Assembly: GCA_907163375.1 (NCBI GenBank)
Contig: CAJQUW010015625.1
Location: 62,001-126,000 of the forward strand
Direction: 5' to 3'
Source: Prostheceraeus crozeri
Lineage: Eukaryota > Platyhelminthes > Polycladida > Euryleptidae
DNA length: 64,000 bases
Notes under the pieces: generated by a model
Databases searched by the model: none
What the model was told of the DNA's origin: nothing
Seen by the model: only the letters and a program-made list of their open reading frames with translations
Translations under genes and position numbers: made by a program
In this document: piece by piece, positions 34,316-45,620 of the stretch
How the letters are laid out: the number at the start of each line of letters is the position of its first letter
Numbering within the stretch: position 1 is the first letter of the stretch

Positions 34316-36240
34316 ATGGCTACTTCAGTATCTCTGTTAGAAGACCCTAGCGAGTCGCATGCTTCGGAAGCTGAACTTATGAATGATCTTAGAATGAAAT
34401 TAAGTAGCAGAACAAAGTCCGAGCTACGTGCGGAATTGAAGCGCAAGGGCTACAATTGTAATGGAGATAAGACCACACTTTTAAACAGAATCCTATAAAT
34501 TCGTAGGAAAGAGTATGTTCGGTCGAAGCAGAGCTCTCCCACTGAGTTCACTGATCAGTGCAGTGCAAGTAGGAGCAGTAGTCCTGCAGCAAATTCGTCT
34601 TTAGACGCGAATCGATTAATAGCACATCTAGACGCGAATCTATTTGCACAACAGCGCCAAGAGGACCAAAAACGATATGAAATGCAGCGCCAAAAGGATC
34701 AAAAGCGATTTGAATTTCTTGTGTTGGAAATGAAGCGCTCTTCCGAAGAGTTGGAAGCCAATCTCATGAACATTATCAACTAGCAGTCAACCGACCATGA
34801 AAATGAGCGCAAATTATTCCTTGAAAGTATGCAGCGATCACAAATGTCAAATAATCACAATGCAGTCGACATTGATCTAAATAAAACTGATGTGATTCAA
34901 GAAAAAAATTGAACGAATAAGTGATGAAGTCTGCTCTTCAATTAACGATTTAAGGTCAAAACTGTCTGATAAATGTGCATATCATGTAATTGAAATAGCT
35001 CTTCAACGATGCGATACACGCATAAATGATCTCAGGCATCTTGTTGACAGCACCATTGAATTGTTGAACAGTGAGAATGAAAGAGAGTCAATATTGCAAG
35101 CATTTGAAGCAATCAAGGAAAACTATTACAGTATTTTGCCACAAGCAAAAAGCTATCTCTGTCAGATAAGACGACTTGAAGACGAAGAGCTGCGATCGGG
35201 CCCTCTTCCTCATAATATTCAACCTCCTGAATTTTACGGAGACATTTTGTCTTTCCCAACTTTTTGGGATGCTTTTGATTCATTGGTTCATTCGAATTCA
35301 TCGGTTTCACGATTCTACAAGTTGAAATATCTGAAGGATGCGATGAAGGGTTCAGCGAGAGGGGTCTTAGATGGCTATGAACTCAGGGCCGATAATTATG
35401 AGTCAGCTGTGAAACATGTTCAGAAGCGCTGGTCTAAACCCGGAGCTACGACGACGTTTGATAAATTCATTGCTCGAGGGCAGCAAGATTGACGACAGCT
35501 TTAAAGGTCTACAGACTTTGTTAGACAAGTCACAAACAAAAATGTCACTGATTGACAAAAATCAAATATCTGTCGATCAAATAATGACTTTGATAATTGA
35601 AAAGCAGCTACCTCTTAGAATGGAAGAGGAATGGATCGAGAAAGTCGTTGCACCTTCCATTGAAAAAGGTGAAAGTTCTTCGTCTAGGAAATTGTTTGAA
35701 TTCATTGAATCCAAGCTTACTGTTAAAGAAGCTTTATATTCATCGAGACAAGTTGCAAAGATGTGGGTAACAATGACGAGGAAGCCCATTCTTGGAAGGG
35801 CGTCGATCGCCACAGTACTTTAGCACAGATATCCAAAAGTTTTGGGATTAGTAATAGCGCACGAACAAGAAAACAAGAGACGCTCTCATCTGCTCATTCA
35901 TTGGTGACGAAAAAGAATTCACATGTTATGAACTGAAGATGTGCCTACTGCACGGAGGATCATCATCTTTTCGATTGTAGAGATTTTCAAAATCTGTCCC
36001 AAAAGGATAGGCATTTTCAATTTCATCTCAAGATGAGAAATTTGTGTAATAAATGCTTGCTGCCGAAGGATCACTCTGATCATCCAATGTCATCTTTTAA
36101 ATGTGACCAGCGCTGCTCCGTAGCTGGGTGTAAGGGTTTCCATCACGGGCTTCTACATCTCACTGATGTACAACCTCATCAACCAGATCCTAAAACAAAA
36201 GCTGCTCTGATAACGAAAGTTCAGACAAAAGATGGCATTT
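34316..36240 (+). pseudogene. BEL/Pao gag-like region (fossil)
   Basis: The region begins with a SAP-like helix pair (KSELRAELKRKGYNCNGD, about residues 40-57 of the first frame), a DNA-binding module. A charged, coiled-coil-rich stretch follows. Next comes the capsid-type DUF1759 block around 35.2-35.5 kb (LPHNIQPPEFYGD, FPTFWDAFDSLVH, FYKLKYLKDAMKG). Cysteine/histidine-rich motifs of the nucleocapsid type lie at about 35.9-36.2 kb (CNKCLLPKDHSDH). The region is broken. Confidence 0.82.
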
Positions 36241-39200
36241 GGTAGAATGAAAAAGTTTCTCAAGAAAGTGGATCTGTTGAAACGATCTTGCCCACTGCAA
36301 AAGCTAGACTATACAATGGCAAGAAAAGTATTGTCGTGAGAGTTGGACTTGATTCACTGAGTCATATGTCTTTCTTTACTAACTCAGTAATGGAGAAAAT
36401 TGGTCTGATGACCGATAGTGGCGGAACCTATAAAGTGCAAGGATTTGGAGGAAATGAATACATTGAGCGAAACATTGAGCAGTTAGGGCGTACATTGGAC
36501 CCTTGGATGGAAGCTGCAAGAAAAAAATTCTCATAGAAGGACACGTAAAGAGAGGTGAAATTTCCTCGTCTTTCGATTCAATCGATTTAGATTTGAGTCA
36601 ATGCCCACATCTTCAAAATTTGAACTTCGCTGATGAATTGCCTCAGGCAGAATCGCCAATTGACATATTGCTGGGTGCTAGGTACTATTATCAGCTGATG
36701 AATAGTGAAATGATATTTCCAGAGGATAAAAACAGTGAAGTGAAGCCAGTTGCGATAAATTCCATTTTTGGATATATTCTAGCAGGACCCTGTCACAAGA
36801 GTCTTTCGAAAATGAGTTCTCAAAAGAAGAAGAACTTACTTACAAAAAGCGCAAAGGGCAGTGCTTCTTCCTCTCTGACTTCTTTAGAGGATGTAGACAA
36901 GAAGCTTGAGCGTTTTTGGGAACTGGATGCTATCGGCCTCATTGATAAAAAGATTGTTTACACTGAAGATGAACGCCAAGCAAAAGAGCATTTCTCAGCA
37001 AGTACAATACATGATGGAGAAAGATACATTGTGGACCTGCCGTTTAAACGTGATGCATATAATCTTGAGGGCAACTATAATGAATCGTTTTGTAGACTTA
37101 GATCGACAGAAAAACAGTTATCCAAAAATCCAGAAAAGAAAGATCAATATAAAAAAGCTATCATGGATTATGTCAAGTTAGGGTTTGCTAGAGAGTTGAC
37201 GGTGGAAGAAGCTGAAACAATATTGCAAAAGGAGCATTACATAATTTCCCACCATGCAGTGTTTAAAGAAAGTAGCACCTCTACCAAAGTTCGGATCGTA
37301 TTCGATGCCAGCTCCAAAGATGCTGGAGGAATCTTTTTGAACGACTGTCTATATTCAGGTCCAAATTTGCTTCCTGATCTTGCTGCTCTCCTCATGCGAT
37401 TTCGCATGAATCGAATAGCAATAAAGGCAGATGTAGAGAAGATGTTCCTGCAAACTAGAATAAATCAAAGACATCATCAGTATCAATTATTTCTTTAGCG
37501 TGACTGCTGTACAAGTATCAAACCACGGATATATGCAATGGAGCGAGTTCTCTTCGGCGAGACATGTAGCCCATTTCTCTGCATCTCCGCGGTGCATAAG
37601 CATGCTCATGATAATGTCAAAATTTATGGAGAGGACTTCCAGACATCAATTAAAGAAAATATGTACATGGATGACGTACATGAAGGTGGAAACACAGAGG
37701 CTGAAATCATACAGAAATATCACAAGCTTGTTGAGTTCTTTTCATCGGGTGGCTGGAACCTGACAAAATTTCCATCTAATTCTACTCGAGTTATGGAGCA
37801 AATTCCAGAAAGCAAAAGATCTACTAACCTCGTTGTCAATTTGGACAATGATGATCAAGGACTTGCAAGTTCATTGGGATTGAAGTGGAATACGACTAGG
37901 GATGCACTGTTTTGCAATGTAAAAGATGACATTTTAAGACAAGATGTCATTGTGACAAAACAGTCCATTCTCAGCAAACTAAGCTCCATCTATGATATTT
38001 TTGGCTTCTTTTCTGCATTCATAATACAAGCTAAAATCATGATGCAGCAATTGTGGAAAGCAAAGGTTGACTGGAAAACGCCGATAAGTGGGGACATTGA
38101 AAAGCAATACAGAGACTGGACAAATGAAACAAAGATATTGAAGGAAATTGAAATACCTCGATTTGCACTTCGCGTGTCTTCTGAGCAGATAAAGACGATA
38201 CAACTTCATGGTTTTGCCGATGCTTCTCTTAAAGCCTATGGATCCGTCATCTACTTTAGAATTGAAGACGAAGATGGAAATATTGATACATCTTATTTGA
38301 TGTCGAAAACCAGAGTAGCATCATTGAAAAAACCTCCGATTGTACGACTTGAGTTGCTGGCTGCACACAGCTTAGCAAAATTGAAAGATTATGTTACTAA
38401 TGCCATTAGTCATCACATACGTATAGATGAAATTTATTACTGGACCGATTCAGAAATAGCGTTGGCGTGGATTTCAAAACCGAGTTCTAGCTGGAAAGAA
38501 TTTGTGCGAAATCGTGTGCAAGATATTCATGACTTGACTTCACCTTCTAGCTGGCGTCACTGTCCAGGCAAAGAGAATCCGGCTGACTTGCATAGCAGAG
38601 GAGCCAAACTTCAAGAATTAAAAGAAAATGAATTGTATTGGAAAGGACCCACATGGTTGAGAAAAGGTAGTTTTCATTGGCCGCAAAGCTTGCGATTAAG
38701 TGCCAATGTGGAGGAAAATTTATCAGAGGAAGAAAGAAAAGCCGTATATAAGGAAGGAACAAAGAAGGTGCTTATGGTGAAAAAGCATGACCAAGAATCA
38801 TATCCCGAGATTATAACAAGATTCGAAGAGTATAGCAAGATACTTAGAGTTTGTGCACGAATATTCCGATGGAAGAAAGTGATTGAAGACCATGATAGGG
38901 AGAATGATGGCGCATTTCTTAATATTGAAGAAATAAAAGAAGCTGAATTTCGACTATTTCGACTGATTCAAGAGAGACATTTTCCAGAGGAATTTCATGC
39001 ATTACAATCAGGACAAAGCGCATCAAAGAATTCAAAATTGAGAAGTCACGATCCCAGATGGGATGCGAAAAGGAAATTGATTATTGGTAGATAGCGCTTA
39101 GAATTGTCTGCCTTGACAGAAGAAACAAAGTTTCCTATTATCCTTCCTGACAAGAACATATTGGTCGAAAAGCTTATTTTGCATGTGCACAAAAAGAATC

Positions 39201-39913
39201 TTCATTGTCCTCAAGACACAACTATGGTGATATTACGAGAAAGATTTCAAATAATTCATTTCAGAGAAGAAGTAAACCAAGCCCTGAGAAAATGCCTCGT
39301 ATGCAAGCATGCCAGTACTCGCCCCTTAGAACAGAAAATGGGCATATTGCCGAAGGAGCGTGTTAATGTTTCACCAGCCTTTTCAGAAATTGGCTTGGAC
39401 TTCACAGGGGTTCTGCATTTGAAATCTCATGATGGTAAATCAACTCGTAAGGCATACATATGCATTTTTTCATGTTGTCAAAGTAGAATGATTCATTTTA
39501 AGTTGACAAATGATATGATTACTGAGGAGTTTATATCTGCATTAAGAAGAATGATCAACAGAAGAGGATGGTGTCACACTATCTTCAGCGACAATCAGCT
39601 AACCTTTAAAAAAGCAGATCGAATCATTCGTCTGTCCCTGGCAAATTGTTATCGGACAAAATTGAAAGAAGAAGATGTAAATCGTTTCCCGGTTGAAAAT
39701 GGCATTCAGTGGAAATTTTTGACTGAACGAAGTCCACATCGGGGAGCTTTCTATGAGCGAATGAATAGGTCTCCGAAAGAGCCCCTAAGAAAAGTGCTTG
39801 GTAGAGCAAGACTCAACTACACTGAAATGTATTCACTCTTAACAGATATTGAAGCCACTTTGAATAAGCGTCCACTGACGTATCCTGGAAGTGACCCCAT
39901 CAGCGTTTCCAAA

Positions 39914-42055
39914 AGTGAGCGCGCAGCTGCGCGGTTTTGCCGATTTCTGCGCGGAAGGGCGGAAAATTGAGAAGCTGCGCGGAATTTTGATGTCACAATC
40001 TTTTTTCAGTTTTAAGTATGTTTTGAATCTTAGTGTGGTGTTTTTCACAGAAATCATTTCAAATTAGACATTGTTCACCTAATGTACAGCTTCTGTAGTA
40101 CATTTGATAGAGCACATTTTTTGTTAGATAAAATAAAAGAAATGTACAAATTTTCGTGGACTTATCAGGTCCGCTTCATCAGGTTGCAGTGGTAAAACTG
40201 AAGTCAAACCAAAGAGAGAACGATATACGTGCGTATATTAGGTAAATACATTTCCCATCGGTTCATCGCACTTTACGGAAATTCCTAGATTCCGCCGTTT
40301 CTCCCCTTTATATGAATTTTGTGCTGTTCGCCCTGAAAACGTTGAAAGACTTCGAGATCTTCTTTCAAACGTCAGCTCCTGTGATACATTTGATCTACGA
40401 TCGTATGATATCGATCATTTCGGACGTCTGTTGTTCCCTTATTCGACAAGAATATGTTGACAAGGTGATGAATGAAGATGAATTCTATAACGTTCCAAAT
40501 GTTGAACAATTATCGGATGATAATGTGCTGATTGGCGGGGAAAGCTAGAGAAGCTCTTCGTAACGACCATCTTACGGCAGCACAACGTGCATTATTTTTT
40601 CAACGAGTTCGTCTGTTCTATGGCCAGCTCCTTCGATCTTTGATCCATTACTTTCCTATTGGTAAACGTCTTCTGAGGGCTTGCAAATTCTTGGATCCGA
40701 AGCAGAGGGAAAATGTTGCGGAAGAAGATCTCATTCACGTCAAATCCCAATTGAATTTCGATTGCGACGCCGACGCACTTCTTCTTGAATGGCGCAAGTT
40801 TCGTAGCGATGCGCATATTGACACAGAGGAAGTCGACCTGTCCAAATTTTGGAAACAGATGGCCTCGAAGGATGCCTACCATAGTTTGAGTGCACTGGCC
40901 AAAAGTTGCATTATTCTACTTCATGGCAACGCTGACACTGAAAGATTGTTTAGCTCGATGAAGTGCATTTTGACCACAGACCGCAACAGATTGCAGGATC
41001 CCAACTTTAACGGTATTCTGACAGTGAAATTATTTATGCGAAATCGCGGATACAAGAGTGCAACGATCCCAATTGGACGCAAGTTGCTCGATCGTTGCTA
41101 TGAGGCATCGAATTCCTACATGCAGTATCTGAAGCAAAAGGAAAAGGAGCGCATTGAAGCAGAAAAAAAGAAAGAGGAAGATCTGAAAGCCAGGGAGAAA
41201 GAGATGGAAAGAGAAAGAGTCAGGCAAGAAAAGGAATCCGCAGAGAAACTCGCCGAGAGTAAGCGGAAAACGGCCATGGAATACATGGAGGCAGCCAAGA
41301 GGCTTGTGCTAGAAACACAGTCGATAACACATGCAGCTCCCGTGTCATCGAAAAAAGATGAGTCCAAAAGAAAGTTGAAGAGAACTTTGCCTTCGACCGA
41401 ACAACTGATGGATACGAGGCGTCATAGACAATGATAAGACACTTGGTGCTGACTATTTTCTCGTCATCCTCAATTCAAGTTGTTACAAATTCAATAGATG
41501 AATACAATTTTTCTTAAAAAAGATGTATTTTTCTGTCAATATGTACATGTACATCTACATTCAGATAAGCTATATGTCCTTCACACTCAGTTACCGTGAA
41601 ATGTAGTAAAACGTGGACCATTAGGCTACTTTTGAATTTTTTTTGCAATAATTATCATGAAGACCTTTTGTTGTAGTCACAGTCCCATGCCACTTGACTC
41701 GAGAGATATTGGTACCTGAATAGTTTCTTGTTCATTTTGTTTTGTGAAGTCTTTGATTATTACTGAAAATACAGTACCTACTACACTATGCTTTGTTTAT
41801 AGTTACCTACTAGTACTACTAGTTACAATATGTTGACCCTATTGATAGAAACAGTTATAGTGACCCAATCAGGTTCCATCGAAAGTCTACTTAAGATTGA
41901 AAGTAAAAGTTGCACATCACTATGTAGGATTCATTTTTGAATATGCAAGAAAATGAAATCCAGAAAATCACAAATATGGTCTTAGAACTGCAATGTAAGG
42001 GGGGTTAGGGTCCATCTGCGCGGATTTACTTGGCCTGCGCGGATTCTCAGAGATT
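39914..42055 (+). mobile_element. hAT transposon inserted in the BEL/Pao integrase region
   Basis: About 2.1 kb of foreign sequence separates the two parts of the integrase region. Both edges are rich in CTGCGCGG words (CAGCTGCGCGGTTTTGCC on the left, CATCTGCGCGGATTTACTTG and GCCTGCGCGGATTCTC on the right). No matching target duplication is visible, so the exact borders are uncertain by some 20 bp. Inside lies a hAT transposase C-terminal half. The insertion is younger than the BEL/Pao copy. Confidence 0.78.
40312..41434 (+). pseudogene. hAT transposase C-terminal half with long charged coiled-coil tail
   Basis: The frame at 40312-40548 and the main frame at 40532-41434 overlap and are one gene with a frameshift between VLIG and GKAREAL. 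The main frame holds the hAT dimerisation domain: LSALAKSCIILLHGNADTER followed by LFSSMK. A roughly 90-residue Lys/Glu/Arg-rich coiled coil follows (YLKQKEKERIEAEKKKEED and on) and a basic end, LMDTRRHRQ. The N-terminal DNA-binding part and most of the catalytic core are missing. The coiled-coil tail also appears in the hAT at 45621-47920. Confidence 0.82.
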
Positions 42056-42511
42056 TTACTTTGGAACCCATGAATCCTCATCCTATCACACCGTCACATC
42101 TTGCGCTAGGTCGTTCTCTTCAGACCTTACCTCCTGTGATTTCAGCAAGAGATGTTTCTGTTAGTAAACGATATAAACACGTCCAAATGATTATGTCTCA
42201 TTTCTGGAGAAGATGGTCCAGAGAATACTTGCCGACGCTCGGTAAACGGAAACGATGGACCATAGCACACGAAAATTTACAGCTGGGTGATATTTGTCTA
42301 ACTTCCGAAGAACGAACAACAAGACCTACATGGCCTCTTGGTCGGGTTATTGAGGTAGTTAAGGGTAGAGATGGCTAGGTAAGAACTTGTCGTCTGAAAA
42401 CCGAGAAAGGCGAAGTAACAAGACCTGTTCAAAGACTTCATCTACTGGAGAAAAGTTTGTCTTCGAGTCAAGGCAATTTGGCGAATCTTTGATTCGTCCA
42501 ACGGGGCAGGG

Positions 42512-43048
42512 TGTTCCAAAGTGTCATTGATGTGTGATGAGATAGCTTGGTTGTGGATTTCTTCCTGTTTGTAGATATTATTTTTACATGGTTCTTGTTC
42601 CACCCTTCTCTTCTTTGCTTGATGTATGCTTGTAAATATCTCCGGCTTGCCTTTTATCCATTTATGCATTATGCTCATACACATAGAGTTTTTGAAATTT
42701 GAAATTTGCTACTTGGGTTTTGCTACTCATCGAAGCCTACTGTTGCCGGCTTGCTGGAAAGAGAATCAAAGGATCATCAACAATTTTGTCAAACAGTTAC
42801 GGTGCCTCATCAAATTGAGTAATTCACTCCTTTTCTCACAACCTACTCAGCAACAAAGGACAACAGAGACAATGCGAGCTATAACTCAATTGGTGATATT
42901 CTACAGTAAGCTGTGCATTTTTCAAATAAATTCAGTAGCAACAAATGTCATTTTCTCTTTTGGATCGTAAAAGGTGTGAGCATAGAAACTCTGGCACTGA
43001 AATGATAAACTACAGGAATAGCTGCCTGCATTTCAATTCTCAGCTATA
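42512..43048 (+). repeat. BEL/Pao right LTR
   Basis: About 537 bp, starting TGTTCCAAAGTGTCATTGAT and ending CTCAGCTATA. It differs from the left LTR by about ten substitutions and a few short length changes. The Harbinger palindrome starts 29 bp further on. Confidence 0.92.
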
Positions 43049-43404
43049 TCATATATATTTGATGTTTTATCTTCTCTGGGGCCTGTTGCATATAATTTTC
43101 ATAACCTAATTATTATTGAAAGTCATAAGTATATTGAAGTTTTGCGTTGCATATAACTCAAACTGAAATGTCATAAGCTTGAAAAAGTTCATAAGTGCAC
43201 CAGATAGAAATTTTCAGTGAAAGTCATAAGTGTGCGTTGCATAAACATTTACTTATGAATCTTCTCGAGGGAAATTCAATGGATTTCCTTCAATATTTGC
43301 TTATGATTTTCATTAAATCGGAACGGCCTATGAATAAGTTATTGTAAAGCGAAAGGACATGGCAGATTTCAACAGCTCTTTCAAGTGACGATGACGACTC
43401 ATAA

Positions 43405-44584
43405 ATGGAGACATTTGAATTAACTCAGCGACGACCTTGGATTTTTCGTGAGCGTATTAACTTTAACAGACTTCCCGACGAGAACATATCCCGATTCAGG
43501 CTCAATGATGATAATAATAATAATAATAATAATGCGTTTATTGAATAACTGAACATGATACACACAAAGAAAAAATCAACAAGTCAACGTAGGTCAAAAA
43601 CCGAAGAAAAACTTCTTACAAGCGAGGCTTACGAGTTCTTGTTGTATACATTGATACATTGAATTCAATCATCGATCGCGTCATATATATCTTGAGGATC
43701 CCACCAGTAGGAATTATGCACTTACATCGAAACAGCAAGTTATGGTTGCTTTGAGATTCCTTTCTACTGATAATTTCTGATAATTTCACTACAATAGCTG
43801 ATTCTCACAGAATACACAAATCGTCGGTTTCTAAAACTATTCTTGGATCGATTTGTTGACGCTGTTAACAAATCTTTTCAACGATATCATAAGTTTTGAG
43901 GGAGAGTCTGAAACCCAAACAAGAGTACAGAAATTTTTCGATATAGCTGAACTTCTGGCCGTCGTGGGAGTAATTGACGGAACTTTAGCAAACATCAAGA
44001 TACCAGTTGAAAATGAGCACAGTTACGTTGATCGACATGGTTATGATAGCATAAACGTTATGATAGTCGCCGGACCGGACCTCCGCATTCTATACTTGTC
44101 AGCTAAGTGGCCGGGCAGTGTTTCCGATTCTCGTGTATTCTGCAACAGCCAACTGTATGATCGGCTGAACTCTGGTTGGCGACCTCATCCCTTGGGCTAC
44201 CTAATGGCGGACTCTGGATACGCTAATACAAACTTTTTGTTGACACCACTTTTGAATACTGTCAATGACCAGCAAGTTCGATTTCGAGTTCGAGCAAACA
44301 AGAAAACCAGTCGCGTTGTAGAATGCACATTTGGAGTAATGAAACAGAGATTTCGATGCTTATTTGATCGCCTTCCATTGAAGTTATTAATTGTTCGCGC
44401 TATACTGCATAATATGGCTTTATCGTGTAATGCACCATTTAATATTGAAGAAGATATCCATGGAAGCGATCATTCTGAGAACATTATCGAGGAAGATGGA
44501 ATGGATTTTCCAGGAGAAAATGAAGATGACGTTGAGAATCCTGATCTGCAATCTCGTCGAAATGAAGTGATACAACTCATGTAA
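43405..44584 (+). pseudogene. PIF/Harbinger DDE transposase, left arm
   Basis: The N-terminal exon-like part (METFELTQRRPWIFRER, at 43405) is broken by a LINE-tail insertion and a later frame change. The catalytic part (43853-44584, 243 codons) is open: GVIDGTLANIK (first Asp), MADSGYANTNFLLTPL (second Asp) and VVECTFGVMKQRFRCL (Glu) form the DDE triad of DDE_Tnp_4. The protein ends in an acidic tail. In Harbinger elements this nuclease needs the Myb-like partner for nuclear import and end binding. A tandem 10-bp GATAATTTCT doubling near 43780 breaks the join between the two parts. Confidence 0.87.
43514..43651 (-). mobile_element. LINE 3'-tail insertion in the left arm only
   Basis: 138 bp absent from the right arm, flanked by TGATA on both sides (43509-43513 and 43652-43656). 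On the minus strand it ends with TTCAATAAACGCATTATTAT and more ATT units, a LINE-like AATAAA plus trinucleotide tail. It was inserted after the arms were formed. Confidence 0.72.
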
Positions 44585-44724
44585 TATTGTGGATATATTT
44601 TTTGCATCTTTTACTGTGTGTAGTGTACGTTGTACTTTCATAGGAGTTTCAGTTTGGCTGCAATAAACAGTTATTTATAATTTGAAAATGTCTTGACTAA
44701 AAAATCATATTTTGTTGATAGGGA

Positions 44725-45520
44725 AGAGTCAATAATAATAATTTGATGTTATCTTATTTATTTTATGATGCTACCAATTTCAATCATTTCTCAGTGATCA
44801 TCTTCAGGCAAAAAAGGAATTCTAGCGCTGACTTATACATACGATTCAAAATATTTTGCACAATGATATCATAAAAATATGACATGGAAGGGATGATATA
44901 GGAAATAGGGAATGGAGATATGCATGAGGCAGGTAGTGCTGGGTTACATAGTATCAGTTGCATAGAAAACAATGACCTGACTGAAAAGTTAGTGGTACAT
45001 AAGTAAATTTTGAATCCTAGTTATCAGAAAAAGAGAGAATCTCTGTACCTGCTCAGTTCATGTTTGTTGTTGATTGATGGTTTAAACCTGTTGATATAAA
45101 AAGCTTCTCTTAGACGAAGGTTGCTTGCATCGTGGTCATGTGCCAGAATTGATGCTATGATGTTTTCGCTTGACAGCTGTTCAAATGCCTTCTGGTGAAG
45201 AATCAGCAGATAACCAAATTAAAAGCGTCTTTCGACGAGAAAGAATAAATATTCGGCTAACAAGAAGAAGTAGAACACTAAGAAATGCGAACTCACAACA
45301 AGATCAACGCTGCAACTTATCGAATTGTCCAGTGCTTTTGTCTAAGAAGTGCAAGAAGAAAAGCATTGTTTATAAGATCTCTTGCTCTAAAGGCCACCAA
45401 TTTTACATCGGCAGCACTGTGCGATTTTTCCATATTCTCTGCAAAGAGCATATGACAACTGAGGTACATTCTGAGGTACTTCCAGCCTTTACCGTTAGAT
45501 TGGTCACTTCCATATAGGCG
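44725..45520 (-). mobile_element. Penelope-like fragment with internal inversion, left arm
   Basis: The left-arm twin of 49619-50412. On the + strand (45170-45517) lies the GIY-YIG core, with IVYKISCSKGHQFYIGSTVR. On the minus strand next to it (about 45165 down to 44995) lies the C-terminal end, HDHDASNLRLREAFYINRF and FKPSINNKHELSRY, and then a 3' tail with AAATAAATAAG. The two halves of one domain point in opposite directions, as expected from twin-primed insertion. Confidence 0.78.
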
Positions 45521-45620
45521 CTTGAAAGTAAGGTTTCCAATCCCGGGATCTCGGCATCGATGAGGATTTACGGGATTCTGAATCCCGGGATTAGGTAACC
45601 GGGATCCCGGGATTCGCCAC

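Larger units (their letters stand above)
36288..42480 (+). pseudogene. BEL/Pao pol-like region (fossil), interrupted by a hAT
   Basis: In order: an aspartic-protease-like block near 36.3 kb, reverse transcriptase at about 37.2-37.8 kb (KVRIVFDASSKD, RIAIKADVEKMFLQ, YMDDVHEGG), RNase H at about 38.2-38.6 kb (LHGFADASLKAYG, RLELLAAHSLAK, WTDSEIALAWI), and integrase from about 39.1 kb with an HHCC-like N-terminus (HVHKKNLH, CLVCKHAS) and a core that includes GLDFTGVLH. The integrase continues beyond the hAT insertion with TPSHLALGRSL and FWRRWSREYLPTL, the BEL-type C-terminal domain. The region as a whole is broken. Confidence 0.88.
33631..43048 (+). mobile_element. BEL/Pao LTR retroelement fossil, broken, with hAT insertion
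   Basis: Two nearly identical long terminal repeats (33631-34161 and 42512-43048) enclose gag- and pol-like regions in the same direction. The domain order (protease, reverse transcriptase, RNase H, integrase with the zinc-binding N-terminus before the catalytic core) and the wording are those of the BEL/Pao family. By eye the two LTRs differ at about ten places plus a few small length changes in roughly 530 bp, near 2%, so the insertion is geologically young. The copy is broken, with about five or more breaks, and a hAT transposon sits in its integrase region (about 39914-42055). TCACA before the left LTR and TCATA after the right may be a decayed 5-bp target copy. Confidence 0.9.

Noticed and set aside
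39914-42055. A clear 8-bp target duplication around the hAT in the BEL/Pao copy
   Set aside because: No matching pair of 5 bp or more could be found at the two edges; partial similarities such as TCAGCGTT and TCAGAGAT are too weak.
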